A DNA stretch of 45,972 bases from positions 1 to 45,972 of the forward strand of contig JANXWC010000144.1 in the NCBI GenBank assembly GCA_025351355.1, given 5' to 3'. The notes beneath the pieces are model-generated. The model made no database searches. It had not been told where the DNA came from and was given only the letters and a program-made list of their open reading frames with translations. Positions 1 to 9,166 of the stretch are shown piece after piece. Numbering within the stretch: position 1 is the first letter of the stretch; the number at the start of each line of letters is the position of its first letter. The position numbers and the translations under genes are program-made. Source of the DNA: Hyphomicrobiaceae bacterium (GTDB taxonomy: Bacteria; Pseudomonadota; Alphaproteobacteria; Rhizobiales; Hyphomicrobiaceae).

Positions 1-50
1 CCGGCCTTGGTCGTCGGGGTTTACACCCGCCTTGGTCGTCGGCACTTACA
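1..50. repeat. Two tandem copies of a 25-bp repeat at the window edge
   Basis: Positions 1-25 and 26-50 are near-identical 25-bp units sharing the core CGCCTTGGTCGTCGG (first copy GGCCTTGG...) and ending TTTACA or CTTACA. The unit length is not a multiple of three and no convincing reading frame runs through it. The array may continue left of the window. Its function is unknown. Confidence 0.6.
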
Positions 51-370
51 GCCGCTTCAGCGTGTCATCGTCTCGTCGAGCGATGCGTTGTTCAGATGGT
101 TTCCATCCGCGCCCCTATCACAGACGCCTGACGCGATGGCCATCGCGGGCGCTCCGGGAAAGGAGTGAAGTGATATTGAACAATCTCTGGTAGAAATTCA
201 ATGATTTGACGCGTTAATGGTGAACCCGCGCTCACGTAGGTCTGTGGGCGTAGCGAAGGCGAAGGCGCTGCCCTCGCGCTCGCACAAAAGGGCTCACCTT
301 TTTGGAACCCGCCGTTTTAGGTGCTGCATCTTCAAATGTTGCTATCAATCCGCCATTGAGCGGTGACAAC
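51..370. other. Non-coding stretch; 16-bp perfect palindrome at 132-147
   Basis: I see no gene here. The frames that are open lack family features and overlap the membrane-protein gene antisense. The one notable element is a perfect palindrome CGCGATGGCCATCGCG at 132-147, which could be a dimeric protein site or chance. No terminator with a clear T-run follows the minus-strand gene that ends at 371. Confidence 0.4.
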
Positions 371-748
371 TCACTGCCACGGCAATTTGCCGAAAATGGT
401 ACCGACTTTGATCGTGTTAATGACCAGCGCGATGGCGTACGCAGCAAGTAGGTACCACACCATATCGACAGCGATTTTAAGGAGCGTTTCGACAAGGCTC
501 CAGATCGCCCTAAAAATTCCCACGATCGAGGCAAGAATTCTCGGGATCACCATATACGCCATGTAGAGCAAGAGCACGACTAGTGCGATATACAGAAGCG
601 CTTTCCAGTCGGGCAGTGTTTGGATTGAGAGATTGAGAGCGCGCGAAATTTGGCCGAATGACCAGTTCCAAACAAAGGTTATAATCCAGAATAGCCAGTC
701 TATCCCCTGGATGATGATCCTTTTCAGTGCAGCCAGGAATTGCTCCAT
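371..748 (-). CDS. Small hydrophobic membrane protein of unknown function
   Basis: The 125-residue product is not one I recognise. It has hydrophobic stretches around residues 14-30 (IDWLFWIITFVWNWSF), 50-75 (KALLYIALVVLLLYMAYMVI) and 95-112 (VDMVWYLLAAYAIALVI), so it is probably an inner-membrane protein with about three membrane segments. The start is supported by a purine-rich GGAGCGAG just upstream of the ATG. It stands alone, with no same-strand neighbour close by. No catalytic motif is visible, so no function is proposed. Confidence 0.6.
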   Translation of the reverse strand: MEQFLAALKRIIIQGIDWLFWIITFVWNWSFGQISRALNLSIQTLPDWKALLYIALVVLLLYMAYMVIPRILASIVGIFRAIWSLVETLLKIAVDMVWYLLAAYAIALVINTIKVGTIFGKLPWQ

Positions 749-1286
749 TTTCTCGCTCCAATTTCTTCGATTTCAGACTTGCCCAAACTTTGCGGCAAGG
801 CGCGCTGAAGTGTCGGCTGTCTGAAAGATTGAGGCCCTTTGCCCCGATGTCCGAGGCGGGTCAAAAAGCGATGCTCCACTCAATCATTTATGCACGCTGC
901 AATCTGCAGCTCAACCGGCAACTGCGGACCTTACAAATGAAGGCTCCGGTTTTGTGGTTGCCCCTCATTGCATCGTGCCGGCATGTCTCCAGGTGGCCCA
1001 CGCCGTTTCTGCTCTTTTTTTACGCCTCCTCAGACGCCAACAGAAACAACCCCCACTCCGTTGCGATAGGCCAGGGGGAAAGGGCGTGACTACGCGTACG
1101 TCTCTTGCGGGTCAAAAGTGATGGTAGCGAAAGTCCGTTCTTGGCCATGGCCAACGGCAGTTGATCTTCTACTGCGGACATCCTAGTCACAAGCTCTCGG
1201 CAAGCGAGCACCCCTCGCTCAAATGGATCCGCGCCAAGGATATCAACCGCTTGCTTCGGCCTAGAGCGCTCTGATAAGGCGTTGCC
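749..1286. other. Intergenic stretch without a supported gene
   Basis: This is about 540 bp between the small membrane-protein gene and ung. Open frames here are short or antisense to ung and lack recognisable motifs. Fragments such as GGGTCAAAA followed by GTCCG occur twice in loose form (near 855 and 1111) and look like decayed intergenic repeats. No clear promoter, RNA gene or terminator is seen. Confidence 0.4.
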
Positions 1287-1955
1287 ATGGGCAAACCAAT
1301 CAGCATCGAAGAAAGCTGGCGCGCGCGCCTGGCGGGTGAGTTTGAGCAGCCATATTTCACCGCGCTGCGCGATTTCGTGTGCAGGGAATATCTGGCACAG
1401 ACGATCTATCCGCCGGCTGCGCAGATGTTGCGCGCGTTCGATGCCTGCCCGTTCACGGCGACCAAGGTGGTGATCCTCGGCCAGGACCCCTATCACGGCG
1501 AGGGGCAGGCGAATGGTTTGTGCTTTGCCGTCAATGCGGGTGTCGCGCCACCACCCTCGCTCAAGAATATCTTCAAGGAACTTGATGCCGATCTCGACCA
1601 TCCCGTCTCGCGCGATCCCGACCTAAACCGCTGGGCGCGCCAGGGGGTGCTACTGCTCAATGCGACGCTGACGGTGCGCGCGGGGCAGGCTGGCTCACAT
1701 CAGACCAAGGGCTGGGAGCAATTCACCGACGCTGCCATTAGCGCGTTGTCGCGTGAGCGCGAGGGGATCGTGTTTCTGCTGTGGGGCAATTACGCGCGCC
1801 GCAAAGGCTGTGGCATCGACCGAACCAAGCACAAAGTGCTGGAGAGCGCGCATCCCTCGCCGCTGTCGGCGCACAACGGCTTCTTCGGTTGCCGCCACTT
1901 CTCCATGGTAAATAACTATCTGTCAGCCCGCGGTCTCACGCCGATCGATTGGTAG
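1287..1955 (+). CDS. ung: Uracil-DNA glycosylase (family 1)
   Basis: Removes uracil from DNA by cleaving the N-glycosidic bond, the first step of base-excision repair after cytosine deamination or dUMP incorporation. The 222-residue product has the family-1 UNG signature: GQDPYH at residues 65-70 with the water-activating Asp67, the uracil-pocket motif LLLNATLTV at 122-130, and HPSPLSA at 189-195 with the catalytic His189. Length is normal for the family. The ATG at 1287 has a modest AAGGCG upstream. It is a stand-alone plus-strand gene about 100 bp ahead of the P450. Nothing is truncated. Confidence 0.95.
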   Translation: MGKPISIEESWRARLAGEFEQPYFTALRDFVCREYLAQTIYPPAAQMLRAFDACPFTATKVVILGQDPYHGEGQANGLCFAVNAGVAPPPSLKNIFKELDADLDHPVSRDPDLNRWARQGVLLLNATLTVRAGQAGSHQTKGWEQFTDAAISALSREREGIVFLLWGNYARRKGCGIDRTKHKVLESAHPSPLSAHNGFFGCRHFSMVNNYLSARGLTPIDW

Positions 1956-2057
1956 TCACAAGCTCGTGACGGCGTGGAAATGTCTATAGTGCCTTGATTT
2001 TGGCACGGTGCGTGTCCATTGTTTGCGCGATCCTGATGTGCGACCGAAAGGCAACCT

Positions 2058-3458
2058 ATGACTATCGCGGTGGAAACACATTCGGCGCCTTTGTTGGCAT
2101 CGCGCGCCCTCACCCCGCCGCGCGTAATGCCGCCGAAGCGACCGCAGGGGCGATTGGCATTTGCGGCCAATTTCCTGCGCAATCCGCTCGCGTCGATCCC
2201 GGAGGCTGTCTACGAGGAGGATTTCGTCCTCTACGACAAGGGCCGCGTGCCGCTGGTGTGGATTACCGATCCCGCCGCCATCAAGATGGTGACGCTCGAC
2301 CGGCGCGATGACTTCAGCAAGGTCGCACAGAAGCGCCTGCTCGGACCGTTGCTGGGTAACGGGTTGCTCACCGCGGAAGGCCAGGAGTGGAAATGGCAGC
2401 GGCAGACGGCGGCGCCGATGTTCCGCCACCAGGATCTGTTCGCGATGGTGCCGCCGATCGTGCAGGCGACGGAGGCCTACATTGCGACGCTGTCGCGCGA
2501 TCCGTCCGGACAAGCCCGCGCCGTCGACCGGGACATGACGAGCGTCACGTTCGACGTGATCTCGGCGACGTTGTTGCCGGGTGGCACGGCCGAGATGGGC
2601 CATGCCATTGAAACATCAACGGAGAAGTTCCAGGCGTCGACCGGTTGGATGCTGCTTTTCGCGCTGCTCAATGTTCCAGCGTGGGTGCCGCGACCCGGTG
2701 GTGCAACCCGGCAGCGCGGAATCCATCTGTTGCGCTCGTCGGTCCTGAGCCTGATCGCGCAGCGTCGCGGAATGGCCACCAAGCCGGACGATCTGATGCA
2801 GCGACTGATGGACGCCAAGAACCCGGAAACCGGCCAGCAGATGTCGGATGAGCAACTGATCGACAATCTGCTGACGTTCTATCTGGCGGGTCATGAGACG
2901 ACGGCGAAGGCGCTGACGTGGACGCTCTTCCTGTTGTCGCGTGCGCCGGAATGGGAAGAGAGACTGCTCGCCGAAGTGCAGCAAGTCGTCGGCGCTGGCC
3001 CGGTCAAAGCCGAACACATCGACAAGCTGGTGTTGACGCAGCAGGTGATCAAAGAATCGATGCGGCTGTTTCCGCCGGCGCCGCAGTTCGGTCGGCTCGC
3101 GTTGAAGGATTGCAATTTCGGCCCACACACGGTGAAGGCGGGGACGCAGGTGATGATCCCGATCTACGCGATCCAGCGGCACAAAAAGTACTGGACCAAT
3201 CCGGATCAATTCGACCCCACCCGCTTCGAGGCGGCGAAGGAAGCCAAGATTTCCCGCTACAACTATATGCCGTTCGGCGCGGGGCCGCGGATCTGCATCG
3301 GCATGGCCTTCGCGATGATGGAGGCGACGGCCATCCTCGCGACCTTGATCCGCGCCGCGCATTTCGAAGTATCCCCTGATCACAATCCGGAGCCGATTTC
3401 CCGCGTCACGCTGGTTCCGAAGGGCGGCATGCCCATGCACGTGACGCGGCGGGGCTGA
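2058..3458 (+). CDS. Cytochrome P450 monooxygenase
   Basis: Haem-thiolate monooxygenase of 466 residues, expected to hydroxylate a hydrophobic substrate using electrons from a separate redox partner, because no reductase or ferredoxin domain is fused. The hallmark motifs are present: I-helix AGHETT at 277-282, K-helix ExxR (ESMR, 333-336), and the haem loop FGAGPRICIG at 406-415 with Cys413 as axial ligand. AAAGG precedes the ATG. The gene is convergent with an alkylsulfatase, and the two stop codons touch (TGATCA at 3456-3461). Overall sequence feel is of the bacterial fatty-acid or alkane hydroxylase type, but the substrate cannot be assigned. No ferredoxin gene is nearby. Confidence 0.93.
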   Translation: MTIAVETHSAPLLASRALTPPRVMPPKRPQGRLAFAANFLRNPLASIPEAVYEEDFVLYDKGRVPLVWITDPAAIKMVTLDRRDDFSKVAQKRLLGPLLGNGLLTAEGQEWKWQRQTAAPMFRHQDLFAMVPPIVQATEAYIATLSRDPSGQARAVDRDMTSVTFDVISATLLPGGTAEMGHAIETSTEKFQASTGWMLLFALLNVPAWVPRPGGATRQRGIHLLRSSVLSLIAQRRGMATKPDDLMQRLMDAKNPETGQQMSDEQLIDNLLTFYLAGHETTAKALTWTLFLLSRAPEWEERLLAEVQQVVGAGPVKAEHIDKLVLTQQVIKESMRLFPPAPQFGRLALKDCNFGPHTVKAGTQVMIPIYAIQRHKKYWTNPDQFDPTRFEAAKEAKISRYNYMPFGAGPRICIGMAFAMMEATAILATLIRAAHFEVSPDHNPEPISRVTLVPKGGMPMHVTRRG

Positions 3459-5378
3459 TCAGCGGCGGGGTTCGACGATCTCGAACATGCGCGCGACAGG
3501 TTCCAGCAGGGCGATAATCTCGCGCAGCGCGTCGACGCCGTTACCGCTGACTGTGCCAGCTGTGATCGCCTCTTCGAATGTCTGTTGACCACACACGATG
3601 GCGTTGATCGTCGCGCGCGTGGTTGCGATCCTGGGCAGGCCGGCATCGGGCGCAGCAGCCAATTGCGCATGCAGCACAGCGTTTTCAAGTTCGAGCAGGT
3701 ACCGTTTGCCGGTATCGGTGAACATCCAATCCAAGCGCACGCGGCGCGCACCGGCCTTGGGGCCGTCGATGCGTATCGCAAAGGTATCGAACACCTGCAG
3801 ATCGAATAGTGCTGGAACAGTTTCGGGCGAGATCGCCGGCCGCATCGGCAACTTCGGCATGCCCTGACGCAATTCGAGCGCGCCGAACAGATAGGCGTTC
3901 CGCCACGTCGAGCTTTCGGCCAGATAACCCATCTGCTCGAACGTGTCGGCGAGCAGCGCGCGGGCAGCGGGGTGGGAGGGATCGGCAAAAACGGCGTGAC
4001 TCATTACTTGGGCTACGAAGCGAAATTCGCCCTTGTCGAAATCGGTGCGCGCGCGTGTCACGGCGGCGTCGATGCCGCCCATGTATTCCATCATCTTGGC
4101 ACCCGTATCGGCGCGCGGCAGTGGATCGAGTGTGGCGGGGTTGGCGTCATACCAACCGAGATAATGCTGGTAGATGGCCTTGGCGTTGTGCTTGACGGCG
4201 CCGTAGTAATCGCGTGAATGCCAATTTTTCGCCAGCGCATCCGGTAGTTCCAGTGCTTCGGCAATCTCACACGCATCATAACCTTTGTTCATGAGACGCA
4301 CGGTCTGGTCGTGGACGTATTTGTAGAGATCGCGCTGGGCCTTTACGTAGGCAGCAACGCGACGGTTGTCCCATACGGGCCAATGATGCTGGCCGACGAG
4401 CGCTTCGGCCTTGTCGCCCCACATGGTCAGCGCTTCGCTCAGATAGCCGGCCCAGGCTGAGGCATCGCGCACCTGCGCGCCGCGGAACGGCAGCAGGTTG
4501 TGGAAGTTGTGCGTGGCGTTTTCGGCGAGGCAAAGCAGCTTGTATTTAGGCACGAAGAAATGCATTTCGGCCGGCGCTTCGGAATTCGGCGCCATCTGGA
4601 ATTCGAATTCGATGCCGTCGATGATGCGCTTGTCTCCGGTCGCCATGATCAGGTCGTTGGGTGGCACCAGCCCCACCGAACCCACCGCCATCGTCTTGCC
4701 CAATCCGCAATCCACCTGCCCGCGTGGACCGGGCGGCAGCAAGCGGCCGAATTGATACATGCTCCGGCGCAGCATGGCATTGCCCGCAACCACATTCTCG
4801 AGCACGAGATGATGCATGAAGAGATCCGGCGCGATGACGGGAATGTGCTTGGCATCGTCAACTGTGAGCACGCCCGGCGAACCACCCCAATGATCGGTGT
4901 GCGTGTGTGTGTAGATGACCCCGGTCACCGCGCGCTCGCCACGATGCGCGCGGTACAGTTGCAGCGCCGCGCGCGCTCCTTCCACCGAGGTCAGCGTATC
5001 GACGATGATGACGCCGCGCTCGCCCTCGATCAGCGTCATGTTGGCAATGTCGAGGCCGCGCACCTGATAGACGCCGGGCATCACTTCGAACAGGCCGTGA
5101 TTGAGGTTGAGGCGCGACTGGCGCCAGAGACTGGGGTTGACGGTCGCCGGCGCTGCTTCATCTGCTTGGAAGGCGTAGGGTGCCATACTCCAGATGGTGC
5201 GGCCGTTGGCGTGCATCAACGTCGCATCGGGAATAGTCGCGATAAAGCCGCGCGTCGCGTCGGCGAAATCCGTGACGTCGTCGAACGGCAGGGAAGCGCG
5301 TGTCGCTGCATGCGCGGCGTTGACCGTTTTGCTCGCAACTTTCGAACTCAGCGTCTCGCTCATTGCAGGTGCCGTCAT
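3459..5378 (-). CDS. Linear primary alkylsulfatase (SdsA1/YjcS family, metallo-beta-lactamase fold)
   Basis: Hydrolyses sulfate esters of medium or long primary alcohols (SDS-type) to alcohol plus sulfate. Counted from the chosen start it has 639 residues. The N-terminal half is a metallo-beta-lactamase domain with the Zn motif HTHTDH at about 158-163, and a second metal region around ENATHNFHN. The remainder matches the dimerisation and SCP2-like C-terminal layout of type III alkylsulfatases. The frame is open upstream to 5477, but the ATG at 5378 (MTAPAMSETL) is preferred because GGGAGG sits 8 nt ahead of it. No signal peptide is evident, unlike secreted SdsA1, so it is probably cytoplasmic. 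It is tail-to-tail with the P450; whether the two act on related substrates is inference. Confidence 0.9.
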   Translation of the reverse strand: MTAPAMSETLSSKVASKTVNAAHAATRASLPFDDVTDFADATRGFIATIPDATLMHANGRTIWSMAPYAFQADEAAPATVNPSLWRQSRLNLNHGLFEVMPGVYQVRGLDIANMTLIEGERGVIIVDTLTSVEGARAALQLYRAHRGERAVTGVIYTHTHTDHWGGSPGVLTVDDAKHIPVIAPDLFMHHLVLENVVAGNAMLRRSMYQFGRLLPPGPRGQVDCGLGKTMAVGSVGLVPPNDLIMATGDKRIIDGIEFEFQMAPNSEAPAEMHFFVPKYKLLCLAENATHNFHNLLPFRGAQVRDASAWAGYLSEALTMWGDKAEALVGQHHWPVWDNRRVAAYVKAQRDLYKYVHDQTVRLMNKGYDACEIAEALELPDALAKNWHSRDYYGAVKHNAKAIYQHYLGWYDANPATLDPLPRADTGAKMMEYMGGIDAAVTRARTDFDKGEFRFVAQVMSHAVFADPSHPAARALLADTFEQMGYLAESSTWRNAYLFGALELRQGMPKLPMRPAISPETVPALFDLQVFDTFAIRIDGPKAGARRVRLDWMFTDTGKRYLLELENAVLHAQLAAAPDAGLPRIATTRATINAIVCGQQTFEEAITAGTVSGNGVDALREIIALLEPVARMFEIVEPRR

Positions 5379-5855
5379 GGTGCATCCTCCCGGGTTCGTG
5401 TGTACTTCCAATCGATACAACAACGAAACGCGCGATGTGGCCAGAAGACTCACGAGCGGTAGGAGGCGGCAGGGCAACGGCAGGGAACGTCGGGTTTATA
5501 CCCCTTACGGGTAAGATTGTACGACTGCCGGGATCAAGCTGGAACGTCCGCGGATGGGGCTAGATCGTGCTTGCGTGTCGATGAATATTCACGTTCGGCG
5601 TTCGGCGGTTTTGACCCGGTGTCGAAGTGAATGTGGCGAAATTTGCTTGGCGCCGCTGGGTCTGCCTGCGATCATTGAGTCGGGAGTGGTCCCAATTTCC
5701 TAGAGAAGTGACCTGCTGTTATGATGCATTTCAGCATCAGGCTTCCTGAATCTGGAGTTTTGCACAAAATGGGCTCGACAAACATACCGCGACGGTCGCC
5801 CACTCTTTCAACAAACGTAAGATTTGGCCGGTCTTTGCCTGTGTAATGGGGCATT
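5379..5855. other. Divergent intergenic region, no gene seen
   Basis: About 480 bp separate the alkylsulfatase and the acyltransferase genes, which point away from each other, so promoters for both should lie here. An antisense frame covers much of the right half but has no family features. A small inverted motif, ACCCCTTACGGGT near 5500-5513, is the only local symmetry noticed. I could not place a convincing -35/-10 pair. Confidence 0.35.
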
Positions 5856-6821
5856 TTGGCAGCGGACGAGTTCGGTATGAGTAACCTTACGCATAGGGCA
5901 TTGAGCGCCACCTTTCGCCTCGTCAACATGATGACGATCGAACAGGTGTCGTCCGTCGGGGCCGTGGTCGGACGTGTCTTGGGTGCATTTTCCAAGCGCA
6001 ACTCACGTGCCTTGGCCAATCTTTCGATGGCTATGCCTGATACGACCGCCGCCGAGCGCAAAGTCATACTGCGCAAAATGTGGGATAATTTCGGTCGCAC
6101 GGTAGCAGAAACGCTGGTGGCCGAGCGTATCGCTGCCGACCCTGCTCGGGTGTTGATCACAAATCCAGAGGTGTTCGATGGCTGCTGCTCAGATGGCCGT
6201 GGCGCAATTTTTGTCGGGATGCACTTCGGCAACTATGAAATGTCATGCGTCGCGGCCCTCCGGTGCGGGCAGTCGCCGGTCGGTGTGTTCAAGCCACTGA
6301 AAAACAGTGCCGTCAACGATTGGTTGCTGTCACAGCGGCGGCAGCTTTGGCCAGGTGGAATATTGCCAGCATCAAGGTCTGCGCTGCGCCATTTAACCCG
6401 CACGGTGCGCGACGGTGGGTCGATCGGCTTGCTGGTTGATCATCGCGATTCGACTGGACCATCGGTGCCATTCTTCGGTCGTCCGGCTCCCTCTGTCGTG
6501 TTACCCGCAAGGCTCGCTGTTCGCTATGGGGCGGACGTGTTCGCGGCTCGCGTAGACCGATTGCCGAAAGCACATTTTGCCATAACTCTTCAGCGGATAT
6601 CCGTGGCCGATAGCGGTGATGCCGCTGCAGACGAATTCAACACAACAGCCGCGATCCAAGCAACGCTGGAAACATGGATCAAATCCGATCCCGGCGGCTG
6701 GCTGTGGTTCTACAAGCGTTGGAGCGCAACAGATGCCTTGCAGTCGCGCGCGCGTGCAAATGTCGCCCCTCGACATTCCCGTGTTTCAGAACGCGATCTG
6801 ATGCCGGCGACAGCGGCGTAG
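5856..6821 (+). CDS. LpxL/HtrB-like lysophospholipid acyltransferase family protein
   Basis: Membrane-associated acyltransferase of the lipid A lauroyl/myristoyl transferase family, which moves fatty acyl groups from acyl-ACP to lipid precursors. The catalytic HX4(D/E) motif appears as HFGNYE around residues 122-127, followed by the usual VFKPLKN and LLVDHRDSTGPSVPFFGRPA region and the C-terminal WLWFYKRW element. The 321-residue length is typical. The frame opens with TTG at 5856; the ATG at 5877 (MSNLTHRAL) is an equally plausible start and neither has a strong ribosome site. It is a stand-alone plus-strand gene. The exact acceptor (lipid A, ornithine lipid or other) cannot be read from sequence. 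Confidence 0.82.
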   Translation: MAADEFGMSNLTHRALSATFRLVNMMTIEQVSSVGAVVGRVLGAFSKRNSRALANLSMAMPDTTAAERKVILRKMWDNFGRTVAETLVAERIAADPARVLITNPEVFDGCCSDGRGAIFVGMHFGNYEMSCVAALRCGQSPVGVFKPLKNSAVNDWLLSQRRQLWPGGILPASRSALRHLTRTVRDGGSIGLLVDHRDSTGPSVPFFGRPAPSVVLPARLAVRYGADVFAARVDRLPKAHFAITLQRISVADSGDAAADEFNTTAAIQATLETWIKSDPGGWLWFYKRWSATDALQSRARANVAPRHSRVSERDLMPATAA

Positions 6822-6963
6822 GACGTCGCGGCGGTCGGCGGCGCGGCACGAGTACGCCGCGCATTTTCCGTGCGCACTGGGCAGGGACGCTCGTACCATT
6901 CCGGCTATTGATGACAGCTATCGCTCCGTTTCGCGGCGCGCGGGCCTCCACCGCTCAATCCGC

Positions 6964-7821
6964 CTATGCGGAATTACCTGATAATCGAAGCCATCGAACT
7001 ACGGCACGATCCATCAAACCGCGCGGCAGCGCTCGTACCGCGACTTGCTCCCAGTAGGTTTGGGCAAGTGTGTATCGGCGCCTAGGATTTTTTACTGTCA
7101 GGGCATGCCAGATCGCATCTGCCACACGGCGAGATTCCATGCCGTGTTTGCGTGGAGTCTTAGTTAGCAATGATAAGGCTTTCCGATAAGGACGGCCAAA
7201 CGGTGTGGTGTCAAAGCGAGTAAGCCCCTGCCCGTCAAACTTGCCCCAAACAGGCGTCTTTGTCAGGCCGGGAGCAACGATGACGACAGGGACTCCGTAC
7301 AAATACATTTCACGTCTCAGTGACTCGGTGAAGCCTTCGAGGCCGTGCTTGGAAGCGCAATAGGCGCTAGCAAAGGGCAAGCCGATGCGGCCGGCAAACG
7401 AACCAATATTGATAACGCGGCCAGGATGTTCTGATTGGGCGGTCTTGCGTCCCAACAACGGTGCAAAGGCTTTGGTGACGATGAACGGCCCCAACAAATT
7501 GGTATCGAGTTGGAGGCGAACGTCCTCGAGGGATTGATGGCAAACCGGTCCGGCGACGCTCACTGCCGCGTTGTTGATCAGGCCGGCCAAGTTTTCGCCA
7601 TCCAGAACTCGCCGCACCAATTCGGCTGCGTTCGAGACGGCGGCTTCATCTCTCACGTCAAATACCATTGGCAGGTATAGTGGGCCGAGGGTTGCCGCTA
7701 ACGCCTTGCCTTCTTCCTCGCGGCGAACGCTGCCGAAGACGCGGTATCCCTTCTCGATCAAAAACTTGGTGGTCTCAAAACCTATTCCACTATTCGCGCC
7801 CGTAATCACAATCGACTTCAT
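6964..7821 (-). CDS. Short-chain dehydrogenase/reductase (SDR)
   Basis: Classical SDR oxidoreductase of 285 residues that should use NAD(P)H on an alcohol/ketone substrate. Visible features are TGANSGIG at 7-14 (nucleotide-binding glycine motif), INNAA at 82-86, the catalytic Ser141 (NIGS) and the YxxxK pair Tyr154/Lys158 (YCASK), plus APGLTKTP after the active site. A GAGG lies just upstream of the ATG. The acyltransferase is convergent with it, 142 bp away, so they are not an operon. The long C-terminal segment after residue 200 is typical of retinol-dehydrogenase-like or 'putative oxidoreductase' SDRs. The substrate is unknown. Confidence 0.9.
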   Translation of the reverse strand: MKSIVITGANSGIGFETTKFLIEKGYRVFGSVRREEEGKALAATLGPLYLPMVFDVRDEAAVSNAAELVRRVLDGENLAGLINNAAVSVAGPVCHQSLEDVRLQLDTNLLGPFIVTKAFAPLLGRKTAQSEHPGRVINIGSFAGRIGLPFASAYCASKHGLEGFTESLRREMYLYGVPVVIVAPGLTKTPVWGKFDGQGLTRFDTTPFGRPYRKALSLLTKTPRKHGMESRRVADAIWHALTVKNPRRRYTLAQTYWEQVAVRALPRGLMDRAVVRWLRLSGNSA

Positions 7822-8063
7822 TAGGGCCTCAAAACATCACCAGGTGGTGTCCAGCAATAAGGTTGATTTGACCGACCCTGCCTATCGCGGAATGTCAGCA
7901 ATACTAGATTTTTGCCGGGAAAAGTGTGAGCGGTTTTCCCGATAAGAAGCGCGACAGAACAAATGACTGTGGGCGTTCCGTGATTCAACTGACGCTGGAA
8001 CGACGATTGCGGCCCGCCGACAAACCGTAGTGACCGGCTCGCTTGATCGGGGGTGCTGACAAC

Positions 8064-8091
8064 AAAAAAACCGGGCTAAGATAAAGCCCAG
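8064..8091 (-). terminator. Rho-independent terminator for the secreted-protein gene
   Basis: Read on the minus strand, CTGGGCT pairs with AGCCCGG (7 bp including one G-U) across a 7-nt loop and is followed by seven T. It lies about 30 bp downstream of the stop of the minus-strand gene at 8121-8480. Confidence 0.8.
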
Positions 8092-8120
8092 TTCCATTTT
8101 CAGATCACGCGTGCAGGGGC

Positions 8121-8480
8121 TCAGTTGCCGCGACGGCAGGCTTCGTAGCGGGCGCGCCATTTGCGGGCGCCGGTCGTTTTGGCGCGCTGGCGGAGCCAGC
8201 CGCAGGTATCGGATGACTCCGATGGGCCATAAAGGGGAATTGAAAACAAACTCGTCGTCGACGAATAGTTGCCATTGTAGCGGCGATAGCCGTAGGCATA
8301 TTGTCCGCCGTAGCCACCGAATGTGTCGTAGTAACCGCCGAAGCTGTTGTAACCGCCGAAGGTGCCAAGCCCAGGTACACCCGCCTCGAAGCGATCCTGG
8401 GCACTGGCGGGCGTCACCAATGCCGTGGCCAGAGCGAAGGTCATGATGGCCGCCGCAGCGATAACCTGTTTGCCAACCAT
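8121..8480 (-). CDS. Small secreted Gly/Tyr-rich protein of unknown function
   Basis: The 119-residue product is not one I recognise. It starts with a clear Sec signal peptide (about residues 1-27, hydrophobic AAAAIMTFALATALV and cleavage after PASA). The mature part is a low-complexity Gly/Tyr/Phe segment with repeated FGGY at roughly 40-60. The C-terminal third is basic with two Cys (TCGWLRQRAK...YEACRRG) that could form a disulfide. GAGGACG precedes the ATG, and a strong terminator follows, which supports a real monocistronic gene. It is probably exported to the periplasm or surface. Similar small Gly/Tyr-rich exported proteins are common in Hyphomicrobiales. Confidence 0.7.
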   Translation of the reverse strand: MVGKQVIAAAAIMTFALATALVTPASAQDRFEAGVPGLGTFGGYNSFGGYYDTFGGYGGQYAYGYRRYNGNYSSTTSLFSIPLYGPSESSDTCGWLRQRAKTTGARKWRARYEACRRGN

Positions 8481-8626
8481 CGTGTTACGTCCTCAAGATT
8501 TTCACTGTTGCGTGTCCAGTGGTGATTGTGGCGCGATTTGGGCGCGCTGACAATTCTCGCGACGCGTGTTGTGGGCAAAGCCGGGTATTTGGGTTACAGT
8601 TCACACGACGGTGATGGGGGTCCTCG

Positions 8627-8959
8627 ATGTCGATAATGGTGGTAACGACAAATGACCTGGTTGGTTTCAAGGTTGTGCGCGTGCTCGGGTTAGCGCGCGG
8701 GCTATCGGTGCGGTCGCGTTCGATCGTTGGCAATGTGGGTGCTGCGTTGCAGATGCTGAAAGGCGGCAATATCTCGATCTATACGAAATTGGCTGAGACG
8801 GCGCGGCAGGAAGCATTCGATCTGCTAATTGCGCAAGCGCGAGATATGGGCGCCAATGCCGTTATTGCAATGCGATATGATGCAAATGAAATTGCCTCGG
8901 CGGTGACGGAGGTGCTGGCTTACGGGACCGCAGTGGTGGTCGAGCCTTTGCCGGTCTGA
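8627..8959 (+). CDS. YbjQ-family (UPF0145) protein
   Basis: The 110-residue protein belongs to the YbjQ/UPF0145 family, also called heavy-metal-binding domain. The diagnostic features are the N-terminal [17 protein letters not shown], the central [18 protein letters not shown], and [11 protein letters not shown] near residues 84-94. The family is a small beta-rich oligomer with no agreed biochemical role, so none is proposed. GGGGG precedes the ATG. It is divergent from the secreted-protein gene, with about 146 bp between them for promoters. Confidence 0.85.
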   Translation: MSIMVVTTNDLVGFKVVRVLGLARGLSVRSRSIVGNVGAALQMLKGGNISIYTKLAETARQEAFDLLIAQARDMGANAVIAMRYDANEIASAVTEVLAYGTAVVVEPLPV

Positions 8960-9166
8960 AGATAAGGTATCAGAGGAAAAGATATCTATATTTCAATACG
9001 ATGAACTAATTTTCTGAAGCGGACTGCGGCATTCCAAGTATTGTCAATAAAAATGTGTGACAAGCGTTGGAAAATGGTCTAACAGGTCGTTCTGAACACA
9101 TCATCAAACTCAGTCAGCGGTCACACACTTGATCCATAGGCGTGGTCAAGGACGTGCTCAGAGACT

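Noticed and set aside
132-147. 16-bp palindrome considered as an operator
   Set aside because: Single occurrence without an adjacent promoter or regulator gene; recorded only as a note in the first intergenic entry.
1020-1601. 193-codon minus-strand frame overlapping ung
   Set aside because: Half of it is antisense to ung; no family features.
5672-6232. 186-codon minus-strand frame overlapping the acyltransferase start
   Set aside because: No motif, Ser/Thr/Arg-rich, and lies over the conserved HFGNYE catalytic region of the plus-strand gene.
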